Source: an uncultured Granulosicoccus sp.
Lineage (GTDB): Bacteria > Pseudomonadota > Gammaproteobacteria > Granulosicoccales > Granulosicoccaceae
NCBI GenBank assembly: GCA_947499955.1
Contig: CANMQI010000006.1
Coordinates: 248,001 to 312,000, forward strand
Reading direction: 5' to 3'
DNA: 64,000 bases
The notes under the pieces: model-generated
Told to the model about the DNA's origin: nothing
Seen by the model: only the letters and a program-made list of their open reading frames with translations
The model's database searches: none
Part shown: positions 1 through 9,231 of the stretch, one piece after another
Layout of the letters: each line of letters opens with the position of its first letter
Position numbering within the stretch: the stretch's first letter is position 1
Made by a program: the position numbers and the translations under genes

Positions 1-158
1 ATTTCACACCACTGTTGCCCAGTTCTACCGGTATTCCTGCCACGGGAACCATTACCTATGACGCTGCGGAAGGCGCCTACAGTGTTGCCGTGCAGTGGAG
101 TGAAACTCTCGACGGCAGCGATACGCCCAGATCACTGTCGGTCAAGGTATTTCCATGA
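1..158 (+). CDS. pilV: Minor pilin PilV, C-terminal fragment (first pilus operon)
   Basis: Only the last 51 codons are in the window; the frame begins at base 3 and stops at TGA 156-158. The tail (FTPLLPS..., then VAVQWSETLDG) aligns by eye with the C-terminus of the complete PilV at 8641-9231 (FTPALPG..., VVMQWSEVING). That match is the basis for the call. PilV is a minor pilin that primes type IV pilus assembly with PilW, PilX, PilE and FimU/FimT. The stop overlaps the pilW start as ATGA, so the two are translationally coupled. The N-terminal pilin signal lies off the left edge. Confidence 0.8.
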   Translation, partial: FTPLLPSSTGIPATGTITYDAAEGAYSVAVQWSETLDGSDTPRSLSVKVFP

Positions 159-1297
159 TGAGCTCAGGTGAATTCGGTTCGACAACTCGCAGTCGATCGG
201 GCTCGGAGACCGAACAGAGCAGAGCCGGACACCGAATGCACGCCGGCTTTTCTCTGGTGGAGCTCATGATTGCCATGGTTGTCGGCCTGCTGCTGATCAG
301 TGGAATGATCACCGTCTTTGTCGGCACCAAACGCAGCTCCCAGCTCAATTCCAGCATGGCGATGATGCAGGAGCATGGTCGTTTTGCCCTGAGCTCCATG
401 GTCAGCGATGTGCGCATGGCAGGCTTCCAGGGCTGCGTGGACAGTCAGGTCCGGGCACGTATTCGGGCGACAGAGGCACCGACGGCAGACTATTCAGTCA
501 GCACGATTTCCAGTTCCCTGATAGCAAGTGATGGCAGCTGGACACCGGCCGCGCCACTGAATTTCACGCCACCGGACGATGTCGGCGAACCTCTGGCAGG
601 TACCCATGCGCTGTCCGTTCAATTCGGCAGCCCGGAGACTCGCACCATCCTGCCCATGGCAAGCGTTGCCAACGATGTCATCATCGCCGGCGATCTGCCG
701 CCGATCGTCACCAGCGGCGATCTGGCCCTGATTTCCAACTGTCAGGTGGCGGACATCTTCAAGGTGACACAAGCGTCCAATGGTGTACTGCAACATGCCG
801 CCATCGGCAATCGCGGTGACAATCGCCTGTCCGCACCCTACGGCCTGTCCGTCAACGATCGTACCCGCGTGATGCGCTTCGAGGCCAATATCTACTATGT
901 GGGCAATACGCAACGCACCACCGCCGAAGGTGATCCGGTTCATGCCCTGTACCGGCAGAGCTGGCCATACGACCGCCCCCCGGTGGAAGTCGTGGAAGGG
1001 ATATCCAACCTGAAGATTCGGCTTGGCTATCGCGACCCACTGAGCAACGGTGATATCGAATATGTCGACCCACAGGATGGCAATCCGGGTAGTGGTCGCA
1101 TCGAGAGTGTCGAGATTGGTCTGCTGATGCAATCTTTCGAGCAGGTTGCCAGCAATCCTGACAGCAGAACCTATCTACTCGCCGGCAACGCCATCGAGCC
1201 CGGCACGGCATTGAACAGCAATGCAACAAACTATATCGCTGACCGTCGCCTGCGCCTGGCTTTCGGCTCGACAGTCAGCGTCAGGAATCGACGATGA
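155..1297 (+). CDS. pilW: Minor pilin PilW (copy A)
   Basis: 380-residue prepilin-like protein. A class III signal lies near residues 28-52: Gly before FSLVELMIAMVVG, with the conserved Glu at +5 and a long hydrophobic helix. After the helix comes the PilW-typical stretch KRSSQLNSSMAMMQEHGRFAL. PilW belongs to the pilus-initiating minor pilin complex at the inner membrane and pilus tip. The start overlaps the pilV stop (ATGA) and the end overlaps pilX by 4 bases. An internal Met at base 236 would give a short 4-residue leader directly before the cleavage site and is an alternative start. A diverged paralogue lies at 9231-10409. Confidence 0.88.
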   Translation: MMSSGEFGSTTRSRSGSETEQSRAGHRMHAGFSLVELMIAMVVGLLLISGMITVFVGTKRSSQLNSSMAMMQEHGRFALSSMVSDVRMAGFQGCVDSQVRARIRATEAPTADYSVSTISSSLIASDGSWTPAAPLNFTPPDDVGEPLAGTHALSVQFGSPETRTILPMASVANDVIIAGDLPPIVTSGDLALISNCQVADIFKVTQASNGVLQHAAIGNRGDNRLSAPYGLSVNDRTRVMRFEANIYYVGNTQRTTAEGDPVHALYRQSWPYDRPPVEVVEGISNLKIRLGYRDPLSNGDIEYVDPQDGNPGSGRIESVEIGLLMQSFEQVASNPDSRTYLLAGNAIEPGTALNSNATNYIADRRLRLAFGSTVSVRNRR

Positions 1298-1752
1298 AAC
1301 TGCCTACCGCACGCCAGCAGGGATCCGTGCTCATGGTCGCCATGATCATGATCTTCATGCTGTCCATCCTGGGCGTGTCAGCCATGCGAAGCGCATCGCT
1401 TGAAGGTCAACTGGCCAGCAATGCCGTGCACAAGGAAATCACCTTCCAGGCAGCCGAATCCGCATCCGATGCCGTACTGGCCATCAGCGGCAAACTCGAA
1501 TCCATCATCTGCAGCGATGACAGTGAGACCCTGTCGCAGAACAAACTGGGACAGTCCGCTGAGCAACTGACCGAGTCCGTGCTGGAATATGGTGGGCGAG
1601 CGGCCGCCATGGGTTACTCACTGGGTGGTCCGGTCAGCGCCAGACGATTTGTTGTTACCGGAACATCCTCGCTACCGGATGTACATACATCAACAACCAT
1701 TGCACAGGGCATGCTGCTGATTGGCGCAGCCGACGATTCCGGAGACTGTTGA
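1294..1752 (+). CDS. pilX: Minor pilin PilX (copy A)
   Basis: 152 residues with the PilX N-terminal pattern: RQQGSVLMVAMIMIFMLSIL, a Gly followed by a hydrophobic helix in which the usual Glu is missing, as is common in PilX. It is followed by MRSASLEGQLASN and FQAAESASDA, the conserved PilX post-helix segment. It sits between pilW and pilY1 as in Pseudomonas-type minor pilin operons and overlaps both neighbours. PilX is thought to link PilY1 to the pilus tip complex. The paralogue at 10406-10906 shares the same segments. Confidence 0.85.
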   Translation: MKLPTARQQGSVLMVAMIMIFMLSILGVSAMRSASLEGQLASNAVHKEITFQAAESASDAVLAISGKLESIICSDDSETLSQNKLGQSAEQLTESVLEYGGRAAAMGYSLGGPVSARRFVVTGTSSLPDVHTSTTIAQGMLLIGAADDSGDC

Positions 1753-4700
1753 TGACCCGCCCTGACACTCACAGGAGCTTGAGCTTCCTGTACAGCCTGC
1801 TTCTGTGTCTGTGTGTATTGACGCCGGCACAGGCAGACGACACCGAAATTTTCTTCGGCCAGAGCGATGACGCTTTCAACAACAATCCCAATATCCTGTT
1901 CGTTCTGGACAGCTCCGGATCGATGGGTACACAGGATGCAGGCTTCGGCGGCATCAGCCGCATGGACAGACTGAAGACTGCAATGGGCTTGCTGCTGGAC
2001 CAGTCCAGCAGCTACAACGTTGGCCTGATGGCCTTTCAAGGCTATGGCCAGGGTGGTGCCATCCGCTACCCTGTCGGTTATCTGGAATCGGAAAGCACTG
2101 AACTATGCGACGGCGTCTGTCCGGACGAACTGGTCGTCGTTCGTCCAGAAGATGGCAATAACGACGGGACCGAACACGATACCAGCAAGCTGGTGAACCT
2201 GGGTGAGGCGTCGCTGGTGATGTCCGATATCGTGGACAGCACCTCCGTGGAAGACACGACCGGTGCAACCGAGATCAGCAACACTGCCGTCGCGGTTGCG
2301 GATGTGTCCGAGTTTACCGATAGTGATGGCAGCACACTGCTCTACAGCAACAATCAGGCTGTGAACCGCTGGTTTCACGATGGTGATGACAGCCACGGTG
2401 CCGGTTATCTTGCCTACCGCTTCGACGATATCAGCATACCGCAGGGCGCCACGATAACAGCCGCCAGCATCACCTTTGTCAAGACCAGCGCGTCCAACCA
2501 GACTGGCGAGGTCTCGGCCTATATCAGTGCAGAAGCAACCCCTGCCCCGCAGGAATATCCCAATGGCAGTAACACTACCCTGTCACTGGCAGAGCGCAGC
2601 GATCCGGCAAAACGGACCAGTGCACTGGTACCCTGGGATCCGGTACCGCCAGACAACTCGGCCTCTCCGGACCCTGATGCAGTCACATCCGGAACGAGTG
2701 TTGAAACACCGGACCTGAGCGCCATCGTGTCAGAACTGGTCAGTCAACCGGGATGGACTCAGGGCGGCAGCATGTCAATCCTGCTAGCCCCCTTTGACTC
2801 GTATATCGCTACCGACGCCGACATCCGCGAATTTCACGGTAGCAGCGCAGTGGCCAGCAAAGTGCCGGTTCTGAGCTATTCCTACACGGAAGCTGACAAT
2901 CCGAACCTGACAAGTACCGAGGCCGAAGCTGGCGCGCATGTAGATGAATACTCAGATCAGAACACAGAGCTCGTCCACCGCAATACCGGTAATGAAGTCT
3001 CCCAACTGTTTCATGCTGGTGCCCAGAACAATGCCAGAGAACTGGCCTTGCGCTTTGACAACCTGGACATTCCGTCTGATGCCGTCATCAAGAATGCCTA
3101 CCTGACCCTGTCCACCGCAGCGCTCGATGACACCACATCCCCGGAAACGGAGTGGCAGGCGGTCGACGGTACGGGCAATGGTCTTGAGACGGATGACACC
3201 GCAGCCGTCGACAGTGATGCAGCATCTCCGGCACCCGATGACATCAGGTTCTCGATCAATATCAGCTCCGAGCTTGAGAATACTCCCGACGATTATTCCG
3301 GCAGTACGCTGGATCAGCGCCTCTACTCATCAACCTTCGTCAACTGGGACGATATCCCTGACGATATCGATGCAGAGCTGGTCTCTCCCAACCTGACATC
3401 GTTGATTGCGGAAGTCACGGCACTGGACGACTGGGCAAGTGGCAACTCCATTTCACTTAGACTGACCGCTCCTGAAGATCACTACAATTCATCCACGAAT
3501 CTGCGCAACATACTGACCTCGAATTCCACGCGCAAGCCGCGACTGCTGATTACCTGGGAACCTGCTGAAGCGGACGATGTCGACACCGCCGCGACGCAGA
3601 CCACAGCCATCCGCTTTTCCCATGTGCATATACCGCCGGGAGCACAGATCAAGACTGCCAGGATCGTCTTTCATTCAGCCGAGGCCAACGATGAAGAAAC
3701 CAGTCTGGACATCGCTGGAGAGAAGAGTGCCAATTCCGAGTCTCTGAGTGCGCAATTGAACGACATCGGGGACAGAGACCGGACAACCGCTCAGGAGACC
3801 TGGATAGCCGATCCCTGGTTGACCGTGGGCACGGCCTACAACACCCCGGATCTGTCGCGCATCGTTCAGGAGATCACCGATCAGCCTGACTGGTGCGGCG
3901 GCAACAACATGACTTTCTTCCTGGCAGGGTCTGGCAAGCGCGTCGCGCTCAGTGCCGACAGCAATCCGATCAAGGCACCGACGCTTGAAATCACCTATGC
4001 GCCTGACTCCGTACCGACCGGTGCCTACTGCTCCAACAGTTCGATCTCGGCTCAGACCTCAGACAGTCGCAACGATGCCGTGCAGAACATCAGCACTGGC
4101 GTGGTCAAACTCGACGGTCAATCCCTGGATACCGACAGCTCTGCGGATGGCACCGGCCAGGCTCAGATGATCGGCTTGCGCTTCATTGACGTCAATGTAC
4201 CTGCCAATGCCACCATTGTCAGTGCAACGATGAAACTGACGACCAACGAAGAAATCTCATCCGACACCGACATCGGCATCAGTGTCGAACAGGCCGACAG
4301 CGCACAGGAATTCTCGAGCATCAACAATGATATCAGCGGACGCAGCTGGTCCAGTGAGCTGGACTGGAGCAGTCCTGCCCACGTGGGCGCGGGTGAGACC
4401 ACCTACTCGGTTGATCTGAAGAGCCTCATTGATCAGGTCATCAGCCGAAGTGGCTGGTCTCGTGGCAATGCCATGTCCTTCCGGCTGACACCGCGGCAGC
4501 TTGACAAGTTTCGCTCCTTCGCCTCTTTCGATGCCAGTGAAGCACAGGCTGCGCAATTGATCATCTATTTCGAATCCGAACGCGAAAGCCCTGGCACCCG
4601 CTTTCGCGACAATCTGAAGCGGCATGTGAACGAGTTGGTTGCCATGGGTGGCACCCCCATCACCTCGTCGTTGTATGAGGCGGCATTGTATTTTCATGGC

Positions 4701-7313
4701 AAGCCAGTCGATTACGGAACTCATCGTGGTGCTCAGGCCTGGCAGGATCGATATCACCGCGTCAGTCACCCTTTCTCCTATGATGGCGGGGAATTGTCAC
4801 GGCCGGCTGGCTGTTCGGATGCCTACCTGGATTCCGAAAACTGCATCATGGAAGTCATCAACAGCAACAGTTCCATTCCCACCTACAACTCTCCCATGGA
4901 GAGCCAATGCCAGACGAATCATATTGTCCTGCTCTCCGATGGTGTGGCAACGTCCAATACAGCCGCAGGCAAAATTCAGTCGCTGATCAATCAGGGCTGC
5001 GATTCCAGCGGCGACTACACCGAGGAATGCGGTCCTGAGCTGGCACAGTGGCTCCATGACAGCGACTTGTCCAGTTCACTTCCCGGCATGCAGAATGTCA
5101 CCACGCATACCATCGCCTTCAACCTGGCAGAACAGGACAGAGGCTATCTGGCAGAGTTGGCGGCAGCTGGCGGCGGCGGCGCCTATTCCGCAGACTCGGC
5201 GTCATCCTTGCTGACAGCCTTCCAGAGCATATTCCTCAATGTCAGTAAAACGGATACGAGCTTTGTTGCCCCCAGCGTGACGCAAGCGCAGCTGAACCGC
5301 ATGAAGAATCGTGAGGATATCTACTTTGCGATGTTCAAGCCCGAATCCACCGCGCGATGGGATGGCAATCTCAAGAAGTTTCTGCTCAAGGGCAATGAGG
5401 GTAACGAAGCCGTGATTGTCGACCAGGACCTTACGCCGGCCGTTGACACGGTATCAGGCAATTTCAAGTCAGGCGCGCGCAGCTTCTGGTCGAACGCCAC
5501 CGATGGTGCCAGCGTGTTGCTCGGGGGTGCGACCTCGAGAATGAAGGTCACGGAAGAATCCCATCTGAATCGTCGGGTGTTCACCTATACCGGTAGCACC
5601 AGCGATCTTGATCATGCTGATAACGCCGTACTGCCCGCGAACAGCGAGCTTGACCCCGACTGGTTCGCGCTCCCACCCAATCTGGAATCTGACGCCGACT
5701 ACTACCAGGGACTGGTCAACTGGACACACGGCAAGGACATCAAGGACATCGATGGGGACGGCAATACGGATGAAGCTCGCGGCCAGATGGGTGACCCGCT
5801 GCATGCGCAACCCGTCTTGCTCAATTACGCCAATGGCAGTGATGTAGACAGCGTGGTGTTCGTCGCCACGAACGAAGGATTCCTGCATGCCATCGACAGC
5901 GACACCGGCGACGAACGATATGCATTCGTTCCCCGGGAACTGCTGAAGAACATGCACAAGCTGCTGGCGAATGAACCCACGCTGCGTCGTCCCTACGGCC
6001 TCGACGGCGGGATCACTACCTGGATAGACGACACCAATCAGAACGGCATCATCGACTCCGGCGAAAAGGCCTATCTGTACATCGCCATGCGTCGCGGTGG
6101 AAGTCAGTATTACGCGCTGGATGTCTCTGAAATCAACAACCCGCGCTATCTGTGGAGTATTCAGGGCCGAACCAACACGTTGGATACGGACCTGAGTACT
6201 GCTGACGGTGACTTCGTCGAATTGGGCGACACCTGGTCTCGCCCCATTCGTACTCGAGTGCGTGACGGTTCATCGGTTGTCGACGTGCTTGTCTTCGGTG
6301 GTGGTTACGACCCCAACCAGGACCCGGCCCTCAGCAGTGGAACTGATGATCTGAGCGAATCACGCACCACGGATGGCGTGGGTCGTGCCGTGTTCATCGT
6401 CAATGCAAGGACAGGAGCCAAACTGTGGCAGACCAATCGCGCCGGTGAGTTTTCCGGCATGGATTACAGCATTCCTTCGGACGTTCGTGTCATCGATATC
6501 GATTTCGATGGTATGGCTGACCAACTCTATGTGGGCGACATGGGAGGGCAGATCTGGCGCATCGACATCAACAACGACAGCAGTTTGACTGATTCCCTGG
6601 AACAGCGCATCGATGGCGGCCGCATTGCCGAACTGGCAGGCGATGATCCCGAAGATGCACGACGCTTCTACTACCCTCCGGATGTGTCGATCATATCCAT
6701 CGATGGGCAGCAACAACTGGCCATTTCCATCGGGTCTGGATGGCGAGCGCACCCTCTCGACACGGTGGTACAAGACCGCTTCTACAGTCTGCGGCTGCCA
6801 TACGTCTATGGCAAGCCGATCGACAGCTTCGGACTGACCGTCTATCCGAGTATTTCTCACACGACCAGCGGGCTCGTCGATGTAACGGACTCCATAGATG
6901 CCAGTCTACCGCTGGACGCCAAGGGCTGGTTTCTGGACCTTGAAGGCAACGGCGAAAAAACCCTGAGTTCAAGTGTCACGGCTGATCACAAGGTTCTGTT
7001 TACCAGCTACCTGCCGGAGGCTCTTTCATCGAGCTGCACCGCTGCCGAAGGCTCCGGCAAGGTCTATGCCGTCAGTGTCATCAACGGCTCGCCGGTACTC
7101 GATCTGGATGATACCGGCGACACGAGCCAGCGGGACAAGGAGGATCGTTCCCGGCCGCTTGATCGCGCCGGAATACCCCCTCCGACCTCACTGCTGTTTC
7201 CAGAAATTGGTAATGCAACTGTGGTAGTCGGAACCGAAACCCTGGAAAAGCTCGATCTCAACGACCTGCGGCGCAGAACCTTCTGGCAGGAGAAGATCGA
7301 GGAGGATAGCTGA
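1752..7313 (+). CDS. pilY1: PilY1 pilus-tip adhesin, extra-large, VWA domain split by repeats (copy A)
   Basis: 1853 residues with a signal peptide ending near PAQADD. A von Willebrand A domain opens at about residue 48 (ILFVLDSSGSMG, the MIDAS DxSxS). It resumes only near residue 950 (MGGTPITSS, then HIVLLSDGVATSN). The roughly 830 residues between hold about four copies of a module with the core LRFDNLDIPSDAVIKNAYL and an end like LIAEVTALDDWASGNSISL. This resembles DNRLRE/CBM96-type beta-sandwich repeats (family by eye only). The C-terminal part is the PilC/PilY1 beta-propeller, with a calcium-loop motif DIDFDGMADQLYVGDMGG. Known PilY1 proteins act as calcium-dependent adhesins and mechanosensors. 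ATG 1752 was chosen because GGAG lies 8 bases upstream and it overlaps the pilX stop. Confidence 0.9.
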   Translation: MTRPDTHRSLSFLYSLLLCLCVLTPAQADDTEIFFGQSDDAFNNNPNILFVLDSSGSMGTQDAGFGGISRMDRLKTAMGLLLDQSSSYNVGLMAFQGYGQGGAIRYPVGYLESESTELCDGVCPDELVVVRPEDGNNDGTEHDTSKLVNLGEASLVMSDIVDSTSVEDTTGATEISNTAVAVADVSEFTDSDGSTLLYSNNQAVNRWFHDGDDSHGAGYLAYRFDDISIPQGATITAASITFVKTSASNQTGEVSAYISAEATPAPQEYPNGSNTTLSLAERSDPAKRTSALVPWDPVPPDNSASPDPDAVTSGTSVETPDLSAIVSELVSQPGWTQGGSMSILLAPFDSYIATDADIREFHGSSAVASKVPVLSYSYTEADNPNLTSTEAEAGAHVDEYSDQNTELVHRNTGNEVSQLFHAGAQNNARELALRFDNLDIPSDAVIKNAYLTLSTAALDDTTSPETEWQAVDGTGNGLETDDTAAVDSDAASPAPDDIRFSINISSELENTPDDYSGSTLDQRLYSSTFVNWDDIPDDIDAELVSPNLTSLIAEVTALDDWASGNSISLRLTAPEDHYNSSTNLRNILTSNSTRKPRLLITWEPAEADDVDTAATQTTAIRFSHVHIPPGAQIKTARIVFHSAEANDEETSLDIAGEKSANSESLSAQLNDIGDRDRTTAQETWIADPWLTVGTAYNTPDLSRIVQEITDQPDWCGGNNMTFFLAGSGKRVALSADSNPIKAPTLEITYAPDSVPTGAYCSNSSISAQTSDSRNDAVQNISTGVVKLDGQSLDTDSSADGTGQAQMIGLRFIDVNVPANATIVSATMKLTTNEEISSDTDIGISVEQADSAQEFSSINNDISGRSWSSELDWSSPAHVGAGETTYSVDLKSLIDQVISRSGWSRGNAMSFRLTPRQLDKFRSFASFDASEAQAAQLIIYFESERESPGTRFRDNLKRHVNELVAMGGTPITSSLYEAALYFHGKPVDYGTHRGAQAWQDRYHRVSHPFSYDGGELSRPAGCSDAYLDSENCIMEVINSNSSIPTYNSPMESQCQTNHIVLLSDGVATSNTAAGKIQSLINQGCDSSGDYTEECGPELAQWLHDSDLSSSLPGMQNVTTHTIAFNLAEQDRGYLAELAAAGGGGAYSADSASSLLTAFQSIFLNVSKTDTSFVAPSVTQAQLNRMKNREDIYFAMFKPESTARWDGNLKKFLLKGNEGNEAVIVDQDLTPAVDTVSGNFKSGARSFWSNATDGASVLLGGATSRMKVTEESHLNRRVFTYTGSTSDLDHADNAVLPANSELDPDWFALPPNLESDADYYQGLVNWTHGKDIKDIDGDGNTDEARGQMGDPLHAQPVLLNYANGSDVDSVVFVATNEGFLHAIDSDTGDERYAFVPRELLKNMHKLLANEPTLRRPYGLDGGITTWIDDTNQNGIIDSGEKAYLYIAMRRGGSQYYALDVSEINNPRYLWSIQGRTNTLDTDLSTADGDFVELGDTWSRPIRTRVRDGSSVVDVLVFGGGYDPNQDPALSSGTDDLSESRTTDGVGRAVFIVNARTGAKLWQTNRAGEFSGMDYSIPSDVRVIDIDFDGMADQLYVGDMGGQIWRIDINNDSSLTDSLEQRIDGGRIAELAGDDPEDARRFYYPPDVSIISIDGQQQLAISIGSGWRAHPLDTVVQDRFYSLRLPYVYGKPIDSFGLTVYPSISHTTSGLVDVTDSIDASLPLDAKGWFLDLEGNGEKTLSSSVTADHKVLFTSYLPEALSSSCTAAEGSGKVYAVSVINGSPVLDLDDTGDTSQRDKEDRSRPLDRAGIPPPTSLLFPEIGNATVVVGTETLEKLDLNDLRRRTFWQEKIEEDS

Positions 7314-7357
7314 GGGAGCGGCGTTGCCAACCCATCGCCACGATGAACGGCTCAAGT

Positions 7358-7374
7358 GACCTGTCCGACAGGTC
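7358..7374. repeat. 17-bp palindrome downstream of pilY1-A
   Basis: Perfect 8-bp arms (GACCTGTC / GACAGGTC) around a single central C, 45 bases after the pilY1 stop. It is immediately followed by the long hairpin at 7383-7437. It could be an operator half of a regulated promoter for the next pilin gene, or the base of a terminator. No T-run follows, so a simple intrinsic terminator is unlikely. Confidence 0.5.
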
Positions 7375-7382
7375 GATAACGT

Positions 7383-7437
7383 GGTGGGTCTATCGGAAAA
7401 CAAGGTGAGTATTACCGTGTTTGCCGATAGACCCACC
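7383..7437. repeat. Long inverted repeat between pilus operons
   Basis: Two 20-base arms, 7383-7402 (GGTGGGTCTATCGGAAAACA) and 7418-7437, pair with one mismatch around a 15-base loop. No U-tract follows. Position and symmetry suggest a strong RNA hairpin or palindromic element between pilY1-A and the pilin gene at 7497. It may attenuate read-through between the two pilus operons. Whether copies exist elsewhere in the genome cannot be judged here. Confidence 0.65.
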
Positions 7438-7496
7438 CGTTCATGAATTCCTGTTGCTACATCGCCCAACATCACCCTTCGGGCCGGAGAGCTTGC

Positions 7497-7919
7497 ATGT
7501 CCCCCCCAACCACACCCCGAAGCCCCTACCGTCTCATACACGTGCAAGGCTTTACACTGATCGAATTGATGATCACGGTTGCCATCGTCGGCATCCTGGC
7601 GAGTATCGCCTACCCGCAATACGGAAGCTATGTGCAGAAGACCCGCAGAACCGATGGTCATCTGGCTCTGTTGTCGGAAGTACAGACGATGGAACGTTGC
7701 AAGTCCACTCGGTATTCCTACGCCAATTGCGAGCTCTCCAGAAGCAGCTCGCCCGAGGACAACTACACCCTCACGTTGAGCAAGACAGCCAGTGTCTTCA
7801 CCATTACAGCGACGGGTCAGGGCTTGCAGGCCAATGACACCGACTGCAAGACCATGACCATCAATCAACTGGGTGCCCGTACTCCAGACCCTGACACATC
7901 CAACTGCTGGCCAGGCTGA
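7497..7919 (+). CDS. pilE: Type IV minor pilin, PilE family
   Basis: 140 residues with a class III prepilin signal QG-FTLIELMITVAIVGILASIAYPQY, the conserved Glu at +5 and the PilE-type YPQYGSYVQKTRRTDGH segment. Four Cys residues follow the helix; the last pair could form the C-terminal disulfide loop of pilins. An in-frame ATG at 7443 exists but has no ribosome site and lies just past the hairpin. ATG 7497 has GGAGA 6 bases upstream and was preferred. In Pseudomonas, pilE closes the pilV-pilW-pilX-pilY1 operon, so this gene may belong to the first operon even though it stands beside the second. Confidence 0.85.
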   Translation: MSPPTTPRSPYRLIHVQGFTLIELMITVAIVGILASIAYPQYGSYVQKTRRTDGHLALLSEVQTMERCKSTRYSYANCELSRSSSPEDNYTLTLSKTASVFTITATGQGLQANDTDCKTMTINQLGARTPDPDTSNCWPG

Positions 7920-8011
7920 GTGCTGAGTGCATTCTGTTGGCCAGGTCTCGATCTGAAACGCGCTTGCCGTTCGATACTCAACATGCAGGTAACGTGGCCG
8001 CTACCGTGCAC

Positions 8012-8644
8012 ATGGAGAGAAAACTCGATCAAGGATTCACGCTGATAGAATTGCTGGTGGCGGTTGCCGTTGCCGGCATCCTGCTGGGCATCGGTGTGCC
8101 CAGCTTTGCTGATGCCATCAAGGAAAGTCGCATCAGCTCTCAATACAACACGTTGGTCGGTTCCCTCTATCTGGCCCGCTCTGAAGCGGTCAAGGGCTCT
8201 TCCGAGGTGACAGTCTGCCCTCGGTCGGCCGCTGGATCTTCGCAATGCGGAGGCAAGCAGGATTGGGACAATGGCTGGCTTGTTTTCATCGATCGTTCCA
8301 AGGTACAAGGTGAAGCGACCGCCAGCATCGATGCCGTTGACGAGATCATAGCTGTCGAGCCAGAGCCCAAGGGTGACAACACCATCATGGCCATCGGTTC
8401 TCCAACCAACTCGGCGGCCGGCAGCAGCGAGGTCGGCTTCGTACGCTATACACAGAGCGGAGGAGCCGAGTGGTCATCGGGTTCCATCATCGTCTGTGAC
8501 ACTCACCGAGGCGCCGCCTATTCGCGCGCTATCAACGTCGTTCTGACCGGTGATATCCGACGCGGGCTGCCACAAGGGGACGACAAGGTACCACGAGACG
8601 TTTTCAACCAGTCAATCAGTAAATACTGCAGCGAACCATCATGA
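8012..8644 (+). CDS. fimT: FimT/FimU-type pseudopilin (GspH-like)
   Basis: 210 residues: MERKLDQG-FTLIELLVAVAVAGILLGIGVPSF, a textbook prepilin peptidase site with a 7-residue basic leader. It is followed by SSQYNTLVGSLYLARSEAVK, the GspH/FimT consensus. The C-terminal domain contains W-x-NGWLVFID, also typical. It acts as a minor pilin in pilus priming, and some FimT proteins bind DNA during natural transformation. ATG 8012 was chosen over an upstream TTG at 7937 because it gives the usual leader length. Its stop overlaps pilV (ATGA). Whether it functions as FimU or FimT cannot be decided from sequence alone. Confidence 0.85.
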   Translation: MERKLDQGFTLIELLVAVAVAGILLGIGVPSFADAIKESRISSQYNTLVGSLYLARSEAVKGSSEVTVCPRSAAGSSQCGGKQDWDNGWLVFIDRSKVQGEATASIDAVDEIIAVEPEPKGDNTIMAIGSPTNSAAGSSEVGFVRYTQSGGAEWSSGSIIVCDTHRGAAYSRAINVVLTGDIRRGLPQGDDKVPRDVFNQSISKYCSEPS

Positions 8645-9231
8645 ACGCACCGCGCAGTGCCGTGCCACTGACGGCAATGACCCTGCTTTCACCTGTCCGG
8701 TCGAGACAGTTCGGTACAGGCACATACAGACTGCCCAGGCAGCGCGGTGTCGGCCTCATAGAAATACTGGTGGCCGTGATCATCATGTCGCTGGGCTTTC
8801 TGGCAGCGGCCCGCATGCAGGTGGAAGGCATGCGTTTCAGTCAGAGTGCCTACTATCAGTCTCAGGCCTATTTCCTGGCCAGCGACATGATCGATCGCAT
8901 GCGAAGCAATATCGCCGGCGTTGAGGACGGTCACTATTCGGGCGCGAGCACCAGCGCCAGCGCGACCAACCCCAAGTGCACCGTCATCGAATGCAATCCT
9001 CTGGGAGTGGCACGTCAGGACCTGTACGACTGGAGTAGCAGCCTGTACTCCATGCAGGGAGGCAGTGGCTTCACCCCCGCCCTGCCAGGCTCGGATACCG
9101 TACCGGCCAAGGGCGAAATCCTGGATATGGGTGATGGTGTGTTTGCTGTGGTCATGCAATGGAGCGAAGTCATCAATGGTGAAAACGATCAACAGACCCT
9201 TCGCATCCAGTTTGCTCTGGAATCCAGCTGA
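8641..9231 (+). CDS. pilV: Minor pilin PilV (copy B)
   Basis: 196 residues. The prepilin helix RGVGLIEILVAVIIMSLGFL is followed by AARMQVEGMRFSQSAYYQSQAY and LASDMIDRMRSN, the PilV signature. The leader before the cleavage Gly is unusually long at about 36 residues; an internal Met at residue 13 could shorten it. It overlaps fimT upstream by 4 bases and abuts pilW downstream by one base. Its C-terminal half matches the PilV fragment at the left edge of the window. Confidence 0.87.
   Translation: MNAPRSAVPLTAMTLLSPVRSRQFGTGTYRLPRQRGVGLIEILVAVIIMSLGFLAAARMQVEGMRFSQSAYYQSQAYFLASDMIDRMRSNIAGVEDGHYSGASTSASATNPKCTVIECNPLGVARQDLYDWSSSLYSMQGGSGFTPALPGSDTVPAKGEILDMGDGVFAVVMQWSEVINGENDQQTLRIQFALESS

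Noticed and set aside
494-1132. 212-residue ORF antisense to pilW
   Set aside because: Shadow of a confidently identified pilin gene; no recognisable domain.
7443-7496. Upstream ATG for the PilE-like gene
   Set aside because: No ribosome site and it directly follows the hairpin; ATG 7497 has GGAGA at good spacing.
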